Shown here: piece after piece, positions 29,893-38,947 of the stretch
How positions within the stretch are numbered: position 1 is the stretch's first letter
Layout of the letters: every line of letters begins with the position of its first letter
Origin: Candidatus Peregrinibacteria bacterium GW2011_GWF2_38_29
Lineage (GTDB): Bacteria > Patescibacteriota > Gracilibacteria > UBA1369 > UBA12463
Direction of reading: 5' to 3'
DNA length: 39,801 bases
Assembly: GCA_000992695.1 (NCBI GenBank)
Contig: LBUS01000010.1
Span: 1 to 39,801, forward strand
The notes under the pieces: generated by a model
Database searches by the model: none
Told to the model about the DNA's origin: nothing
Seen by the model: only the letters and a program-made list of their open reading frames with translations
Made by a program: the position numbers and the translations under genes

Positions 29893-30937
29893 AAAACTTG
29901 TCAGAAAAAATATCGAAAAATTAAAGCCATATTCGTGCGCCAGAATGGAATACTCCGGTGAAGGACTGTTTATGGATGCAAATGAAAATCCTTTGCAAAG
30001 TGTGAAAATCGGCTTAAAAGTTGGGTTAAATCGTTATCCCGATCCTTATGCGATGGATCTACGAAAAAGTTTATCAAATTACCTTAGAGTTCCGGCGAAA
30101 AATATATTTGTCAGCTCTGGATCTGATGAAATCATAGATCTTCTTATGCGAATTTTTCTGAATGAAAATGATGAAATTGTTATATTCGAACCAACCTATG
30201 GGATGTATAGGGCCTCCGCTGAGGCTGCAAATGCAAAAGTTAAAGTCTGCCTTCTGAATGCTGATTTTCAAATAGATTTTCGCGCTTTACCTCGATATAT
30301 TTCAAAAAAAACAAAGATGATTTTTATATGCAGACCTAATAACCCGACCGGAAATTTGATTTCTGAAGATGACGTCATAAGTGTATGCAAAATGTTTGAT
30401 GGAATTGTCGTTGTCGATGAAGCATATATAGAATTTTCGTCTGCAAAATCGGTTTCTCGACTAAGCCCATTAATTCAAAACCTCGTTGTGCTTCGAACTT
30501 TTTCAAAAGCTTGGGGACTCGCAGGAATTCGAGTCGGATACGCGATAACAAGCGCGGAAATAATAAATTATTTGAATAAAGTTAAACTGCCTTATAACGT
30601 CAGCGCCGTTTCTCAGTATATTGCGACTTTGGCTTTAAAAGAACCAAATCAAATGATTAAATTACGAGATAAAATAGTTTCCGAACGAGAAAAGTTAAAA
30701 AATATTCTTGAAAAAATGGGTTTTAAAGTTTTTCCGAGTGAAGCGAATTTTTTGCTTATAAAAAGTGAATATTCGGATAAAATTTTTGAAAAACTTATTG
30801 AAGAATACCGCATTATCATACGTCGATTTAAAAATAAACCTTTAGTCGAAGATTGTTTCAGGATAAGCATCGGCACGCCTCAGCAAAATAGTTTATTATT
30901 AAAATCTATTAAAAAAATTGTATATGGAACCAATTAA
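29885..30937 (+). CDS. hisC: Histidinol-phosphate aminotransferase
   Basis: PLP-dependent class I/II aminotransferase of 350 residues that converts imidazole-acetol phosphate to histidinol phosphate. Visible are MDANENPL at the start, YPDPYAMDLRKSL, SSGSDEIIDLLMR, CRPNNPTGNLIS, VVDEAYIEFS and the PLP lysine in RTFSKAWGLAGIRVGYA, then the C-terminal arginine context FRISIGTPQQN. It overlaps hisD by 8 bp and the start of hisB by 14 bp. Confidence 0.97.
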   Translation: MIKKLVRKNIEKLKPYSCARMEYSGEGLFMDANENPLQSVKIGLKVGLNRYPDPYAMDLRKSLSNYLRVPAKNIFVSSGSDEIIDLLMRIFLNENDEIVIFEPTYGMYRASAEAANAKVKVCLLNADFQIDFRALPRYISKKTKMIFICRPNNPTGNLISEDDVISVCKMFDGIVVVDEAYIEFSSAKSVSRLSPLIQNLVVLRTFSKAWGLAGIRVGYAITSAEIINYLNKVKLPYNVSAVSQYIATLALKEPNQMIKLRDKIVSEREKLKNILEKMGFKVFPSEANFLLIKSEYSDKIFEKLIEEYRIIIRRFKNKPLVEDCFRISIGTPQQNSLLLKSIKKIVYGTN

Positions 30938-31973
30938 AATCGCTTTTTTAGATAGAGATGGCGCACTCATATTTGAGCCACCGGACACAAAACAGATCGA
31001 TTCGATCGATAAGCTTAAAATTTTACCTGGCGTTATTGATGGGCTAAAAAAACTGCGTGATAGCGGCTATAAACTTGTCATGATTTCGAATCAAGATGGC
31101 GTCGGCACAAAATCTTTCCCAAGAAAAGACTTTGAAGGACCGCAAAATGAATTTTTACGATTACTCAAAGTTGAAGATTTGGAATTTTATAAAATTTTTA
31201 TATGCCCACACAAGAAAGAAGAAAATTGTAGCTGTAGGAAGCCAAAAATTGGACTTTTAAAAACATGGTTAAAATCTGAAAAAATTGATTTTGAAAAATC
31301 ATTTATGGTTGGTGATCGAGAAACCGATATGCAATTTGCGAAAAATCTTGGCATACGCGGAATAAAAATGGAAACCAATGGAAGATTTCCAAGAATTGCA
31401 GTGCATACAAGAAAAACAAATGAAACTGATACCTTTGTTCTTGCGAATTTGGACGGCACCGGAACGTATGAAATAGATACAGGGCTTAGCTTCTTCAATC
31501 ACATAATGGAACAGCTGTCTAAACACTCTTTAATTGATTTGTGCGTTAAAGCTAACGGCGATTTGAATGTCGACGAGCACCACACAATTGAGGATATCGC
31601 TATAACGCTCGGTGAAACGCTAATAAATGCTCTTGGAGAAAAAAGGAGTATAAAGCGTTATGGCTTTCTTATGCCGATGGACGACTCTCTTGTTGAAGTC
31701 GCAATTGACCTTGGAGGCAGGCCTTATTTTGTGTTTAACTGCGAATTTAAAAGAGAAAAAGTCGGTGATTTGCCAACAGAGATGATTGAACACTTTTTCA
31801 GGACACTTAGCGATTCTTTGAAGGCAAACATACACATCAATGTGAAATATAGCAGAAATGAACACCACAAGATCGAAGCCATGTTCAAAGCGTTTGGAAA
31901 AGCCTTGAGAATGGCTTGTGAAAATGATAAACGAGCAAAAAATACTTTACCAACAACAAAAGGAATTATATGA
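30924..31973 (+). CDS. hisB: Bifunctional histidinol-phosphatase / imidazoleglycerol-phosphate dehydratase
   Basis: The 349-residue fusion has an N-terminal HAD phosphatase (about 1-155) with nucleophile FLDRDGA, the zinc loop CPHKKEENCSCRKPKIGL and VGDRETDMQFA. The C-terminal IGP dehydratase (about 160-349) has GTYEIDTGLSFFNHIMEQL, DEHHTIEDIAITLGE and RNEHHKIEAMFKAFGKALR. This is the E. coli-type HisB; many bacteria keep the two activities separate. It performs steps 6 and 8 of the pathway. The start is the ATG at 30924, inside the end of hisC. The stop TGA overlaps hisH (ATGA). Confidence 0.97.
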   Translation: MEPIKIAFLDRDGALIFEPPDTKQIDSIDKLKILPGVIDGLKKLRDSGYKLVMISNQDGVGTKSFPRKDFEGPQNEFLRLLKVEDLEFYKIFICPHKKEENCSCRKPKIGLLKTWLKSEKIDFEKSFMVGDRETDMQFAKNLGIRGIKMETNGRFPRIAVHTRKTNETDTFVLANLDGTGTYEIDTGLSFFNHIMEQLSKHSLIDLCVKANGDLNVDEHHTIEDIAITLGETLINALGEKRSIKRYGFLMPMDDSLVEVAIDLGGRPYFVFNCEFKREKVGDLPTEMIEHFFRTLSDSLKANIHINVKYSRNEHHKIEAMFKAFGKALRMACENDKRAKNTLPTTKGII

Positions 31974-32563
31974 AAATCGGAATAATAAATTATGGAGGAG
32001 GAAATTTAAAAAGCGTTACTAACGCGTTAGTCCGGCTTGGGCAAAATTTTGAAGTCTTGGATAGTCCGAGCCGGCTTGAATATGTTGATAAAATCATTTT
32101 TCCGGGAGTTGGCTCTGCAAAAAACGCCATGAATGAACTTAAGAAAAAAGGTTTTGTTGAGCCAATCAAAGCTTTAAAGAAGCCATTTCTTGGGATATGT
32201 CTTGGTATGCAACTTCTTTCCGAATTCTCGGAAGAAGGAAAAGCAAAATGCTTGGATGTAATCCCGGGTAAAGTTAAAAAATTTCAATCCGGTGAACTCA
32301 AAATTCCTCAAATCGGGTGGAATAAAGTTAATGTTGTGAAAAAAAATGCCCTTTTTGATGAAATAAAAGATCAAGATTATTTTTATTTTGTGAATTCGTA
32401 TTATTTTGATGCGCAAATAAAATACACAATCGGAACTACTGATTATTGCTTAAAATTCGCCTCCGCTATATCTAAAAACAATTTTTACGCAGTCCAATTT
32501 CACCCTGAAAAGTCAGGCGAATCAGGATTGAAATTATTATCTAACTTTTGTAACAAATGTTAA
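31970..32563 (+). CDS. hisH: Imidazole glycerol phosphate synthase, glutaminase subunit
   Basis: A class I glutamine amidotransferase of 197 residues. The nucleophile Cys is in [11 protein letters not shown] (about 73-83) and the catalytic His/Glu pair in QFHPEKSG (about 178-185). It also has [16 protein letters not shown] and [11 protein letters not shown]. It delivers ammonia to the HisF half of the downstream fusion protein. One of the few genes here with an SD-like AAAGGA before its ATG; it also uses an ATGA overlap with hisB and a 7-bp overlap with the fused hisA-hisF gene. Confidence 0.97.
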   Translation: MKIGIINYGGGNLKSVTNALVRLGQNFEVLDSPSRLEYVDKIIFPGVGSAKNAMNELKKKGFVEPIKALKKPFLGICLGMQLLSEFSEEGKAKCLDVIPGKVKKFQSGELKIPQIGWNKVNVVKKNALFDEIKDQDYFYFVNSYYFDAQIKYTIGTTDYCLKFASAISKNNFYAVQFHPEKSGESGLKLLSNFCNKC

Positions 32564-34032
32564 TTATACCCGCAATAGATATCATAAATGGCGAATGCGT
32601 CAGACTCCGAAAAGGAGACTATGGTTCAAAAACCGTATACTTTAAAAATCCCGTAAAAGTCGCACGAAAATTTGAAAAAGATGGAGCAAAAATGCTTCAC
32701 ATTGTGGATCTGGATGCTGCAAAATCAGGTAAGCCAGAAAATCTGAAAACGATAATTAAAATCAGAAAAATTGTAAATATCCCGATTGAAATTGGTGGAG
32801 GGATACGTTCACTTGAAATCGCTGATAAATACATTAAAGCCGGCGTGAATAGATTAATTATTGGCACGAAAGCAATTGAAAATCTTAATTTTATCAAAGA
32901 TTTAATAAAAAGATTTGGTGCTGAAAAAATAGTTGTCGGCCTTGATGCAATCAACGGCAAGCTTGCTACTAACGGATGGCTTAAAAAAAGCAATATCGAC
33001 TATCTTGTGTTTGCCAAAAAACTCAAGAAAATCGGCATAACTGAGATTATTTTCACTGATATTTCAAGGGATGGTATGTTAACGAAACCAAATTTTAAAG
33101 CGATTTCGGAACTCGCTCGGATGAATTTTAATTTAATTGCATCCGGTGGTATTTCTGATATCTCTGATGTTGAAATATTAAGCGGATTAAACATTTACGG
33201 TATAATAATCGGAAAAGCTTTATATGAAAATAAGGTGTGTTTGCGCGAAGCCGTTGATGCCGTAAAGCCGCTTACAAATCTGACAAAACGCATTATCCCC
33301 TGCCTTGATGTTGCGAATTCAAGGGTTGTAAAAGGCATAAATTTTAAAAATTTGAAGGATAGCGGAGATCCTGTCGAGCTTGGCAAAAAATATTCCGAGG
33401 AAGGCGCGGACGAGCTTGTTTTTCTTGATATAAAAGCCACAAAAGAAAATAGAAAAACAACACTTGATATGGTGCGAAGAATTTCTGAAAATGTTTTTAT
33501 TCCATTTACAGTCGGCGGAGGCGTATCAAATATCACAGATATTAAAAATTTGCTTTTGAGCGGGGCCGATAAAGTCTCAATAAATACCGCGGCTGTTCTT
33601 AATCCTGCTCTTATTTTTAAAGCCGCTAAGAAATTTGGCAATCAATGTATTGTTGTCGCAATTGATGCGAAAAAAATAAATGGTAAATATAAGGTTTTCA
33701 CGAGAGGCGGAAGCCAAAAAACCGGTTTAGACGTTTTTGAATGGACGAAAAAGGTTGAATCTTTGGGAGCTGGCGAAATTCTTTTGACTTCGATGGATCG
33801 CGATGGAACAAAACGCGGATTTGATATCGAATTACTTGAAAAAATTTCTTCCGCTGTAAAAATTCCGGTAATTGCGTCCGGAGGAGCGGGATCTTTAAAG
33901 GATTTGAAAATAGCTTTAAATGAAGGAAAAGCCGATGCCGTTCTCGCCGCTAGTTTATTTCACTTTAACGAAATTTCAATTTCACAAGCAAAAAAATATT
34001 TATCAAAATTTAACATACCAATGCGTATATGA
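32557..34032 (+). CDS. hisA-hisF: HisA-HisF fusion: ProFAR isomerase fused to IGP synthase cyclase
   Basis: One open frame of 491 codons encodes two homologous (beta-alpha)8 barrels. HisA spans about residues 1-235 ([19 protein letters not shown] with catalytic Asp; [19 protein letters not shown] with the second Asp; IASGGISD). HisF spans about 242-491 ([19 protein letters not shown] with Asp; [24 protein letters not shown] with Asp; VIASGGAGS). The link is only a few residues (KPLTN). The usual HisF start [12 protein letters not shown] reads [12 protein letters not shown] here, and no stop or good start lies at the junction. The fusion couples two consecutive steps. All catalytic residues seem intact. 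Confidence 0.95.
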   Translation: MLIIPAIDIINGECVRLRKGDYGSKTVYFKNPVKVARKFEKDGAKMLHIVDLDAAKSGKPENLKTIIKIRKIVNIPIEIGGGIRSLEIADKYIKAGVNRLIIGTKAIENLNFIKDLIKRFGAEKIVVGLDAINGKLATNGWLKKSNIDYLVFAKKLKKIGITEIIFTDISRDGMLTKPNFKAISELARMNFNLIASGGISDISDVEILSGLNIYGIIIGKALYENKVCLREAVDAVKPLTNLTKRIIPCLDVANSRVVKGINFKNLKDSGDPVELGKKYSEEGADELVFLDIKATKENRKTTLDMVRRISENVFIPFTVGGGVSNITDIKNLLLSGADKVSINTAAVLNPALIFKAAKKFGNQCIVVAIDAKKINGKYKVFTRGGSQKTGLDVFEWTKKVESLGAGEILLTSMDRDGTKRGFDIELLEKISSAVKIPVIASGGAGSLKDLKIALNEGKADAVLAASLFHFNEISISQAKKYLSKFNIPMRI

Positions 34033-34610
34033 AAAAAATAATTGGCTTAATACCGGCGATAATCCAGGATAAAAACACGAGTACCGTGCTAATGCTTGGC
34101 TATATGAATCAGGAATCGTTTAATAAAACTTTAAAAAAAAAGCGCGTTTGGTTTTATAGCAGATCAAAAAAACGTTTGTGGATGAAAGGCGAAACAAGTG
34201 GCAGTATTTTGGCATTTATAAGCGCAAAGTTTGATTGCGATAATGATGCGATTTTGATTAAAGCTGTGCCAGCCGGACCAACCTGTCACACGGGGAAAAC
34301 ATCTTGTTTTGAAGATGAGCCTGATTATCTTTATTTTTTGAAAAAGCTTTTCGAGCTTATAAAAAGCCGTAAAAAGCTCATGCCTAAAAATTCTTATACG
34401 AGCTATCTATTTAAAAAAGGATTAAATAAAATGTGTGCGAAAATTAAAGAAGAATCCGGCGAAGTTATTTTAGCGGCAAAAAAAGAAACCAAAAAACGGC
34501 TTATAGAAGAGAGCTCTGACCTGCTTTATCACTTGATGGTTTTGCTTGCATCCAAAAAAGTCGATTTAAAATCTATAATTGAAGAACTCCAAAAGCGAAA
34601 TAAAGATTGA
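34029..34610 (+). CDS. hisIE: Bifunctional phosphoribosyl-AMP cyclohydrolase / phosphoribosyl-ATP pyrophosphatase
   Basis: The 193-residue fusion catalyses steps 2 and 3 of histidine synthesis. HisI covers about 1-100, with [31 protein letters not shown] and the metal-binding [20 protein letters not shown] followed by HTGKTSCF. HisE covers about 105-193, with [28 protein letters not shown] and [14 protein letters not shown]. It overlaps the fused hisA-hisF gene by 4 bp and is the last gene of the operon. It is convergent with argH, with only three bases between stops. Confidence 0.97.
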   Translation: MKKIIGLIPAIIQDKNTSTVLMLGYMNQESFNKTLKKKRVWFYSRSKKRLWMKGETSGSILAFISAKFDCDNDAILIKAVPAGPTCHTGKTSCFEDEPDYLYFLKKLFELIKSRKKLMPKNSYTSYLFKKGLNKMCAKIKEESGEVILAAKKETKKRLIEESSDLLYHLMVLLASKKVDLKSIIEELQKRNKD

Positions 34611-34613
34611 TTC

Positions 34614-35948
34614 TTATTTGCTTAAACTCGCAATTTCCTTCGCCAGCTTATCCAGTCCAAGATTGCCGACACCGCCTTGATGCTTGGACTGTTTGAGCAT
34701 GGAAACGATTGATGATTTGTCGATTTTGATTTCCTTAAGATGAGAACCAACTTCACGATAAGCATCACGAAAAGACATTCCGCCCTTTACCATTTCGAAA
34801 GCTTTGTGCGCGGAAAAAAGTTCAGGCACCATGTTGTCGAGTAATTTTTCTTCATTTGGAACAATGTTTTTTATGACAACTGACATTGCTTCGAGTGACA
34901 TTTTCGTGTAGCGCAAGCCAAGAAATAATGGGCGCTTAATTTCCTGTCCATCTCTGTGATATCCGGAAATTTTGTTGATGTAATTCATGATCATTTCATT
35001 TCTGCATGCAACAACCGTTGCTGTGCGACCGCGAATCAATTCGCAAACATCAAGATTTTTCTTTTGCGGCATGATTGATGAGCCTGTTGAAATATTATCC
35101 GGAACATGAAAAAAATTAAATTCCTGAGTCGTGAAAAATAATAAATCACAAGCAAGTTTATTGAGAGTCAGCATAATTTCTATGCAAGCTTCAAGAGTCA
35201 TTCCTGCGATTCTTCCGCGTGAATTGTGGCAATAAATAACGTTGCTTTGCGTCCTTTTAAAGCCAAGATCAGCTGAAAGCTTATCACGATCAAATGCAAA
35301 TGGAGAACCAAAACCAGCACCACTCCCAAGTGGATTTTGATCGACGAGCGTATCTGAAATCGCGATCATCATCTTGATATCGTCGAGCAAATTTTCCGCA
35401 AAAGCACCGTACCAAGTCCCGACAGAAGTCGGCATCGCCTTTTGCATATGCGTATAACCGGGCATTGGCATGAATTCATATTTTTTCGCCATATCAACCA
35501 AATCCTTGGCGAGCTTTAATGCGACTTTTTTCATATCAGCGAGCCTGTCTTTCATAAAAAGCCTTTCTGTAACCAAAATCTGGTCATTGCGTGAACGTGC
35601 CGTGTGAATCTTTTTTCCAATTTCTCCATAATTTTCGACGAGATAATTCTCGATTTTCGTATGACAATCCTCGTCTTCGACGGTTAAAACAAACTTTCCC
35701 GCATTATAAAGTTTTGTAATTTCTGCGAGACCTTTTTTTAATTGCTCCAATTCTTTAGCTGTGATTATTCCATGGCGATGCAACATTTTGCCATATCCAA
35801 GCGATCCTTGGACATCATATGGAATCAATTCTTGATCGCGAAGAATATCTTCACCCGCATTATATTCCTCAACCACAGGATCAATTTTCATGGCGGAAGA
35901 TTTATACCAGAGTTTTCTTAGTATAGGTTTTTTTGTTGTTTTAGGCAT
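34614..35948 (-). CDS. argH: Argininosuccinate lyase
   Basis: The 444-residue fumarase-superfamily enzyme shows KIHTARSRNDQILV, PGYTHMQKAMPTS, the flexible signature loop GSSIMPQKKNLD (about residues 285-297) and AHKAFEMVKGG. It splits argininosuccinate into arginine and fumarate. argG and the rest of arginine synthesis are not in the window, so its role depends on genes elsewhere. It lies third in a minus-strand row after the EamA transporter and amidohydrolase genes (31-bp gap to the latter). Confidence 0.96.
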   Translation of the reverse strand: MPKTTKKPILRKLWYKSSAMKIDPVVEEYNAGEDILRDQELIPYDVQGSLGYGKMLHRHGIITAKELEQLKKGLAEITKLYNAGKFVLTVEDEDCHTKIENYLVENYGEIGKKIHTARSRNDQILVTERLFMKDRLADMKKVALKLAKDLVDMAKKYEFMPMPGYTHMQKAMPTSVGTWYGAFAENLLDDIKMMIAISDTLVDQNPLGSGAGFGSPFAFDRDKLSADLGFKRTQSNVIYCHNSRGRIAGMTLEACIEIMLTLNKLACDLLFFTTQEFNFFHVPDNISTGSSIMPQKKNLDVCELIRGRTATVVACRNEMIMNYINKISGYHRDGQEIKRPLFLGLRYTKMSLEAMSVVIKNIVPNEEKLLDNMVPELFSAHKAFEMVKGGMSFRDAYREVGSHLKEIKIDKSSIVSMLKQSKHQGGVGNLGLDKLAKEIASLSK

Positions 35949-35979
35949 ACCAATGTTTTTGATAATTGATTATTGACTA

Positions 35980-36987
35980 TTATAAATTAAGCTTCAGCGT
36001 CTTATAACCATTTATGGTCGCAACTGCCGCTAATTTTGGCATATCATATAACCTGCATGCGGCCGCAAGCATAAGGACTTCGTCCGTGAGATCACCACTA
36101 CAATCCGGAACAATGATATCTGAAATATTATCCGTACCAATCGATACATTCACGCCAGCCTCAAGCATTTCATCAACTTGCGCTATAGAATTATGAACCG
36201 GCGCCATCTTATCTTTATGCTGTTTCATTGTAATCACTGCTTTTGGGCAAACCGTCACGTTCGTGCCCGTATCAACCATTTTTTTATAAATTCTTTGACG
36301 ATCTTCCGTTGATTGACATGACACGGAAAGCGCATGTATAAGCGTTACGCGGCCTTCCATGTGATTCTCCACGACTTTATCCAAAAACCATTCCGTATCT
36401 TTTTCGAGCGGATTATTTTCCTGATCTATGTGAACATCTATATCTTTATTCAGGTTTTTTGCCATGGAAAATAAAAAGTCCGCGTGCTTTCTACCTCCGT
36501 CCCCGAATTTCCGGTCTCTCGACGGCAAGCCTCCAACAACATCACAAATTGCGCATGCTTTTTCGAATAAATCAACTTTGCGTTTATCGAAATCCGTCGC
36601 CTCTTCATTCAAAAAACCTTCAAGCGGTTGCGGTGCAAGCTGAAGAATAAATTTCCCTTTATACTTTTCACGCATTTCTGCGGCTGTATTTATGCAAAGC
36701 ATATCAACGATATTGTCCGCGTCGACAAATGTGCGGCAAGCAATGATTCCCTGCTCCATAAAAAGGGCTATTGCATCATCAAAACGCTTTATCAGCGATT
36801 CTCGCGTGTGCGCTTTTTTGATATCACGATTTAAAACCCACTTTTCTTCCATCAAGGTATTTGAAAGCGCAAAATTCTCTTCTGTGAGCGTATATGCGCG
36901 ATCCAAATGCGCATGACAATTAACCATTCCCTTGGTCTTTGCGACCTCTTTTAGAAAAAGCTCCTTGAAAAGAAATTGTTTTGGCAT
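35980..36987 (-). CDS. Amidohydrolase-superfamily protein (cytosine deaminase-like)
   Basis: The 335-residue TIM-barrel hydrolase carries the metal site of the cytosine deaminase/AtzC-like group: HxH in NCHAHLDRAY (about residues 24-26), a His in DVHIDQENN (about 190), a His in LIHALSVSC (about 219) and the Asp in SIGTDNISD (about 283). The substrate is likely a cyclic amidine or amide such as a pyrimidine, but cannot be read off. It lies between an EamA transporter and argH, which could mean salvage or processing of an imported nitrogen compound; that is inference. An 11-base REP-like core lies within it at 36494-36504. Confidence 0.85.
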   Translation of the reverse strand: MPKQFLFKELFLKEVAKTKGMVNCHAHLDRAYTLTEENFALSNTLMEEKWVLNRDIKKAHTRESLIKRFDDAIALFMEQGIIACRTFVDADNIVDMLCINTAAEMREKYKGKFILQLAPQPLEGFLNEEATDFDKRKVDLFEKACAICDVVGGLPSRDRKFGDGGRKHADFLFSMAKNLNKDIDVHIDQENNPLEKDTEWFLDKVVENHMEGRVTLIHALSVSCQSTEDRQRIYKKMVDTGTNVTVCPKAVITMKQHKDKMAPVHNSIAQVDEMLEAGVNVSIGTDNISDIIVPDCSGDLTDEVLMLAAACRLYDMPKLAAVATINGYKTLKLNL

Positions 36988-37023
36988 ATTGTTGTTGAAA
37001 ATTCTGCTTTGTATTTTACCTTC

Positions 37024-37887
37024 TCATTCTTTTTTTGACAAGAAATAGACGCCAAAAATAAGCAAAAACATGCCTGCCATCTGCATAATCGTCACGGACT
37101 CGCCAAGAAATATAAATCCTAAAATCGCAACGAAAAACGGAGAAGTGAGCTCAAGACTAGTAACCTGAGCGGCCTTTAACCTTTTTAATGCTTCATAATA
37201 AAGAAGTATTCCAACTCCTGCGATTACTCCGTTTATAATTTGATAAACATTGCTTACGTAAAATGCATTTGTATAAATTAAATAAGCAATAAGCATAACT
37301 GCGCCTATTCCAAATCTATAAAAAGTCGTAACACCGGCATTAGTGTTGCTCAGGTATTTTCGCGCAACCATTCCCGTCGTAGCCCATGCAATAGTCGCAA
37401 TAAGCATAAAATAATCCTCTTTTGTACCAATGCTAAAATTCCTCAAGCTATCCACGTCTTTTGCTACCACAAAAAATGCAGCTAAAAACATGAATGCAAC
37501 ACCAATATAATCATACTTTGTGATTTTATCGCTCTTCAAGAAGAAATATCCAATCAATAAAATGAATATTGGCTGGATGTGCCCTATCACAGAATAATTT
37601 ACGACCGATATTTTCGTTATGGAATAAAAATATATAAGATCGCCGATTATTGAGCCAAAAATCGCAAGATACATCATTGCGGAAAATTCCTTTTTTGTAA
37701 CTTTAAAACTCGCCTTGTTCGTTATCAACGTGTAAATAAAGGCAATAATCACCATTGGAATTGCCCTTATTCCAAGTGTTTGTACGAATGTTGCATTTGA
37801 ATATGACAATTTAACAAGCACGGGATCAATCGCCCAAATTATGCTTGCGATAATTATCAAAACTACACCGACGTGTTTCTTGTTCAT
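37024..37887 (-). CDS. EamA/DMT-superfamily transporter
   Basis: A 287-residue membrane protein with ten hydrophobic helices in two homologous halves, the drug/metabolite transporter layout (EamA repeat). The end of the second repeat, KAAQVTSLELTSPFFVAILGFIFLGE, has the usual PxxxxxxxxxxLGE pattern, matched in the first half by VIGHIQPIFILLIGYFFL. Such transporters carry amino acids, nucleosides or other metabolites. It is the promoter-proximal gene of the EamA-amidohydrolase-argH row and is divergent to dus, with only 30 bp between starts. Confidence 0.92.
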   Translation of the reverse strand: MNKKHVGVVLIIIASIIWAIDPVLVKLSYSNATFVQTLGIRAIPMVIIAFIYTLITNKASFKVTKKEFSAMMYLAIFGSIIGDLIYFYSITKISVVNYSVIGHIQPIFILLIGYFFLKSDKITKYDYIGVAFMFLAAFFVVAKDVDSLRNFSIGTKEDYFMLIATIAWATTGMVARKYLSNTNAGVTTFYRFGIGAVMLIAYLIYTNAFYVSNVYQIINGVIAGVGILLYYEALKRLKAAQVTSLELTSPFFVAILGFIFLGESVTIMQMAGMFLLIFGVYFLSKKE

Positions 37888-37917
37888 GCGTGGATTATAA
37901 CATGATAGAATTGCGTT

Positions 37918-38940
37918 ATGAATTTTTGGGAAAAACTAGAGAAGCTGGAGCGGCCATTTTTTTGTTTGGCGCCAATGGAAGACGTGACTGACACGTGTTT
38001 TCGACAAATTGTTATGAAAGCTTCCAGGCCGGATGTGTTTTTTACGGAATTCATGAACATTGAAGCGTTTGGAACAAAGGGCGAGGATAAAGTCATTCAT
38101 CGGCTTAAATATGCGAAAAAAGAGCACCCGATTGTTGCACAAATTTGGGGAATGGATCTACGAAAATATATTCTTGGAATAAAAAAAATTAAAGAACTGG
38201 GATTTGATGGCGTTGATATCAATATGGCGTGTCCGGAAAAAAGAATTATTAAAAATGGTGCGTGCTCTGCGTTGATTAAAGATCCTGCGTTTGCAAAAGA
38301 GATTATTTTGATTGCAAAAGAAGCCGCCGGAGACATGCCTGTTAGCGTTAAGACGCGTATTGGATTTAATAATATACAAACCGAGGAGTGGATTGGTTTT
38401 TTGCTTACTATGGGCCTTGATGCACTCACGATACACGGCAGAACGCGAAAAGAGATGTCCAAAGTTCCCGCGCACTGGGACGAAATTGGGAAGGCGGTGA
38501 AAATGAGGAATGAAATGATTAAGGCGAATGAGAAATCGAATGATAAATCGCGCGCTAATCTCGCGAAAAAAACTTTAATTATTGGAAATGGCGATATAAA
38601 AAACCGTGAACATGGGATCGAAATGGCAAAAAAATATGGCGTTGATGGGATTATGATTGGACGCGGAATTTTTCATAATTTGCTTGCGTTTAAAGATGCT
38701 GGCACGGACGGCTTAAGCACGGATTTTTCCGCGCTGCCCATCAAAAAACGGCTTAAATATGCGCTCGACCACTTGAAGCTATTTGATAGAACTTGGGGCG
38801 ACGCTAAGAATTATGAAGATATGAAAAAATTCTTCAAAATGTATATTATTGGATTTGAAGGCGCAAATGATTTGAGGGTGAAATTAATGGGAACGAAAAA
38901 AGACGAGGAGGCGAGAAAAATATTGGAAGAATTAATATAA
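37918..38940 (+). CDS. dus: tRNA-dihydrouridine synthase
   Basis: The 340-residue FMN enzyme reduces uridines in tRNA D-loops. Motifs are LAPMEDVTDTCFR at the FMN site, QIWGMD, the catalytic cysteine in DINMACPEKRIIKNGACSAL (about residue 104), TIHGRTRKEMSK and IGNGDIKN, and the GIMIGRGIFHN phosphate loop. It is closest in pattern to DusB, but the subgroup is uncertain. A Lys/Asn/Ser-rich insertion (about 195-220) breaks the barrel loop before TLIIGNGD. Its leader is at most 30 bp from the divergent EamA gene, and no Shine-Dalgarno motif is seen. Confidence 0.93.
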   Translation: MNFWEKLEKLERPFFCLAPMEDVTDTCFRQIVMKASRPDVFFTEFMNIEAFGTKGEDKVIHRLKYAKKEHPIVAQIWGMDLRKYILGIKKIKELGFDGVDINMACPEKRIIKNGACSALIKDPAFAKEIILIAKEAAGDMPVSVKTRIGFNNIQTEEWIGFLLTMGLDALTIHGRTRKEMSKVPAHWDEIGKAVKMRNEMIKANEKSNDKSRANLAKKTLIIGNGDIKNREHGIEMAKKYGVDGIMIGRGIFHNLLAFKDAGTDGLSTDFSALPIKKRLKYALDHLKLFDRTWGDAKNYEDMKKFFKMYIIGFEGANDLRVKLMGTKKDEEARKILEELI

Positions 38941-38947
38941 ACCCTAA

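Noticed and set aside
33240-33300. HisA-HisF join as a sequencing frameshift or readthrough
   Set aside because: The frame is the same on both sides, and there is no stop and no plausible HisF start at the junction. A base substitution error cannot be excluded but is not needed.
36494-36504. Third REP-like copy
   Set aside because: Only 11-12 bases match, and it lies within a conserved-looking coding stretch, so chance is plausible; not listed as a separate repeat feature.
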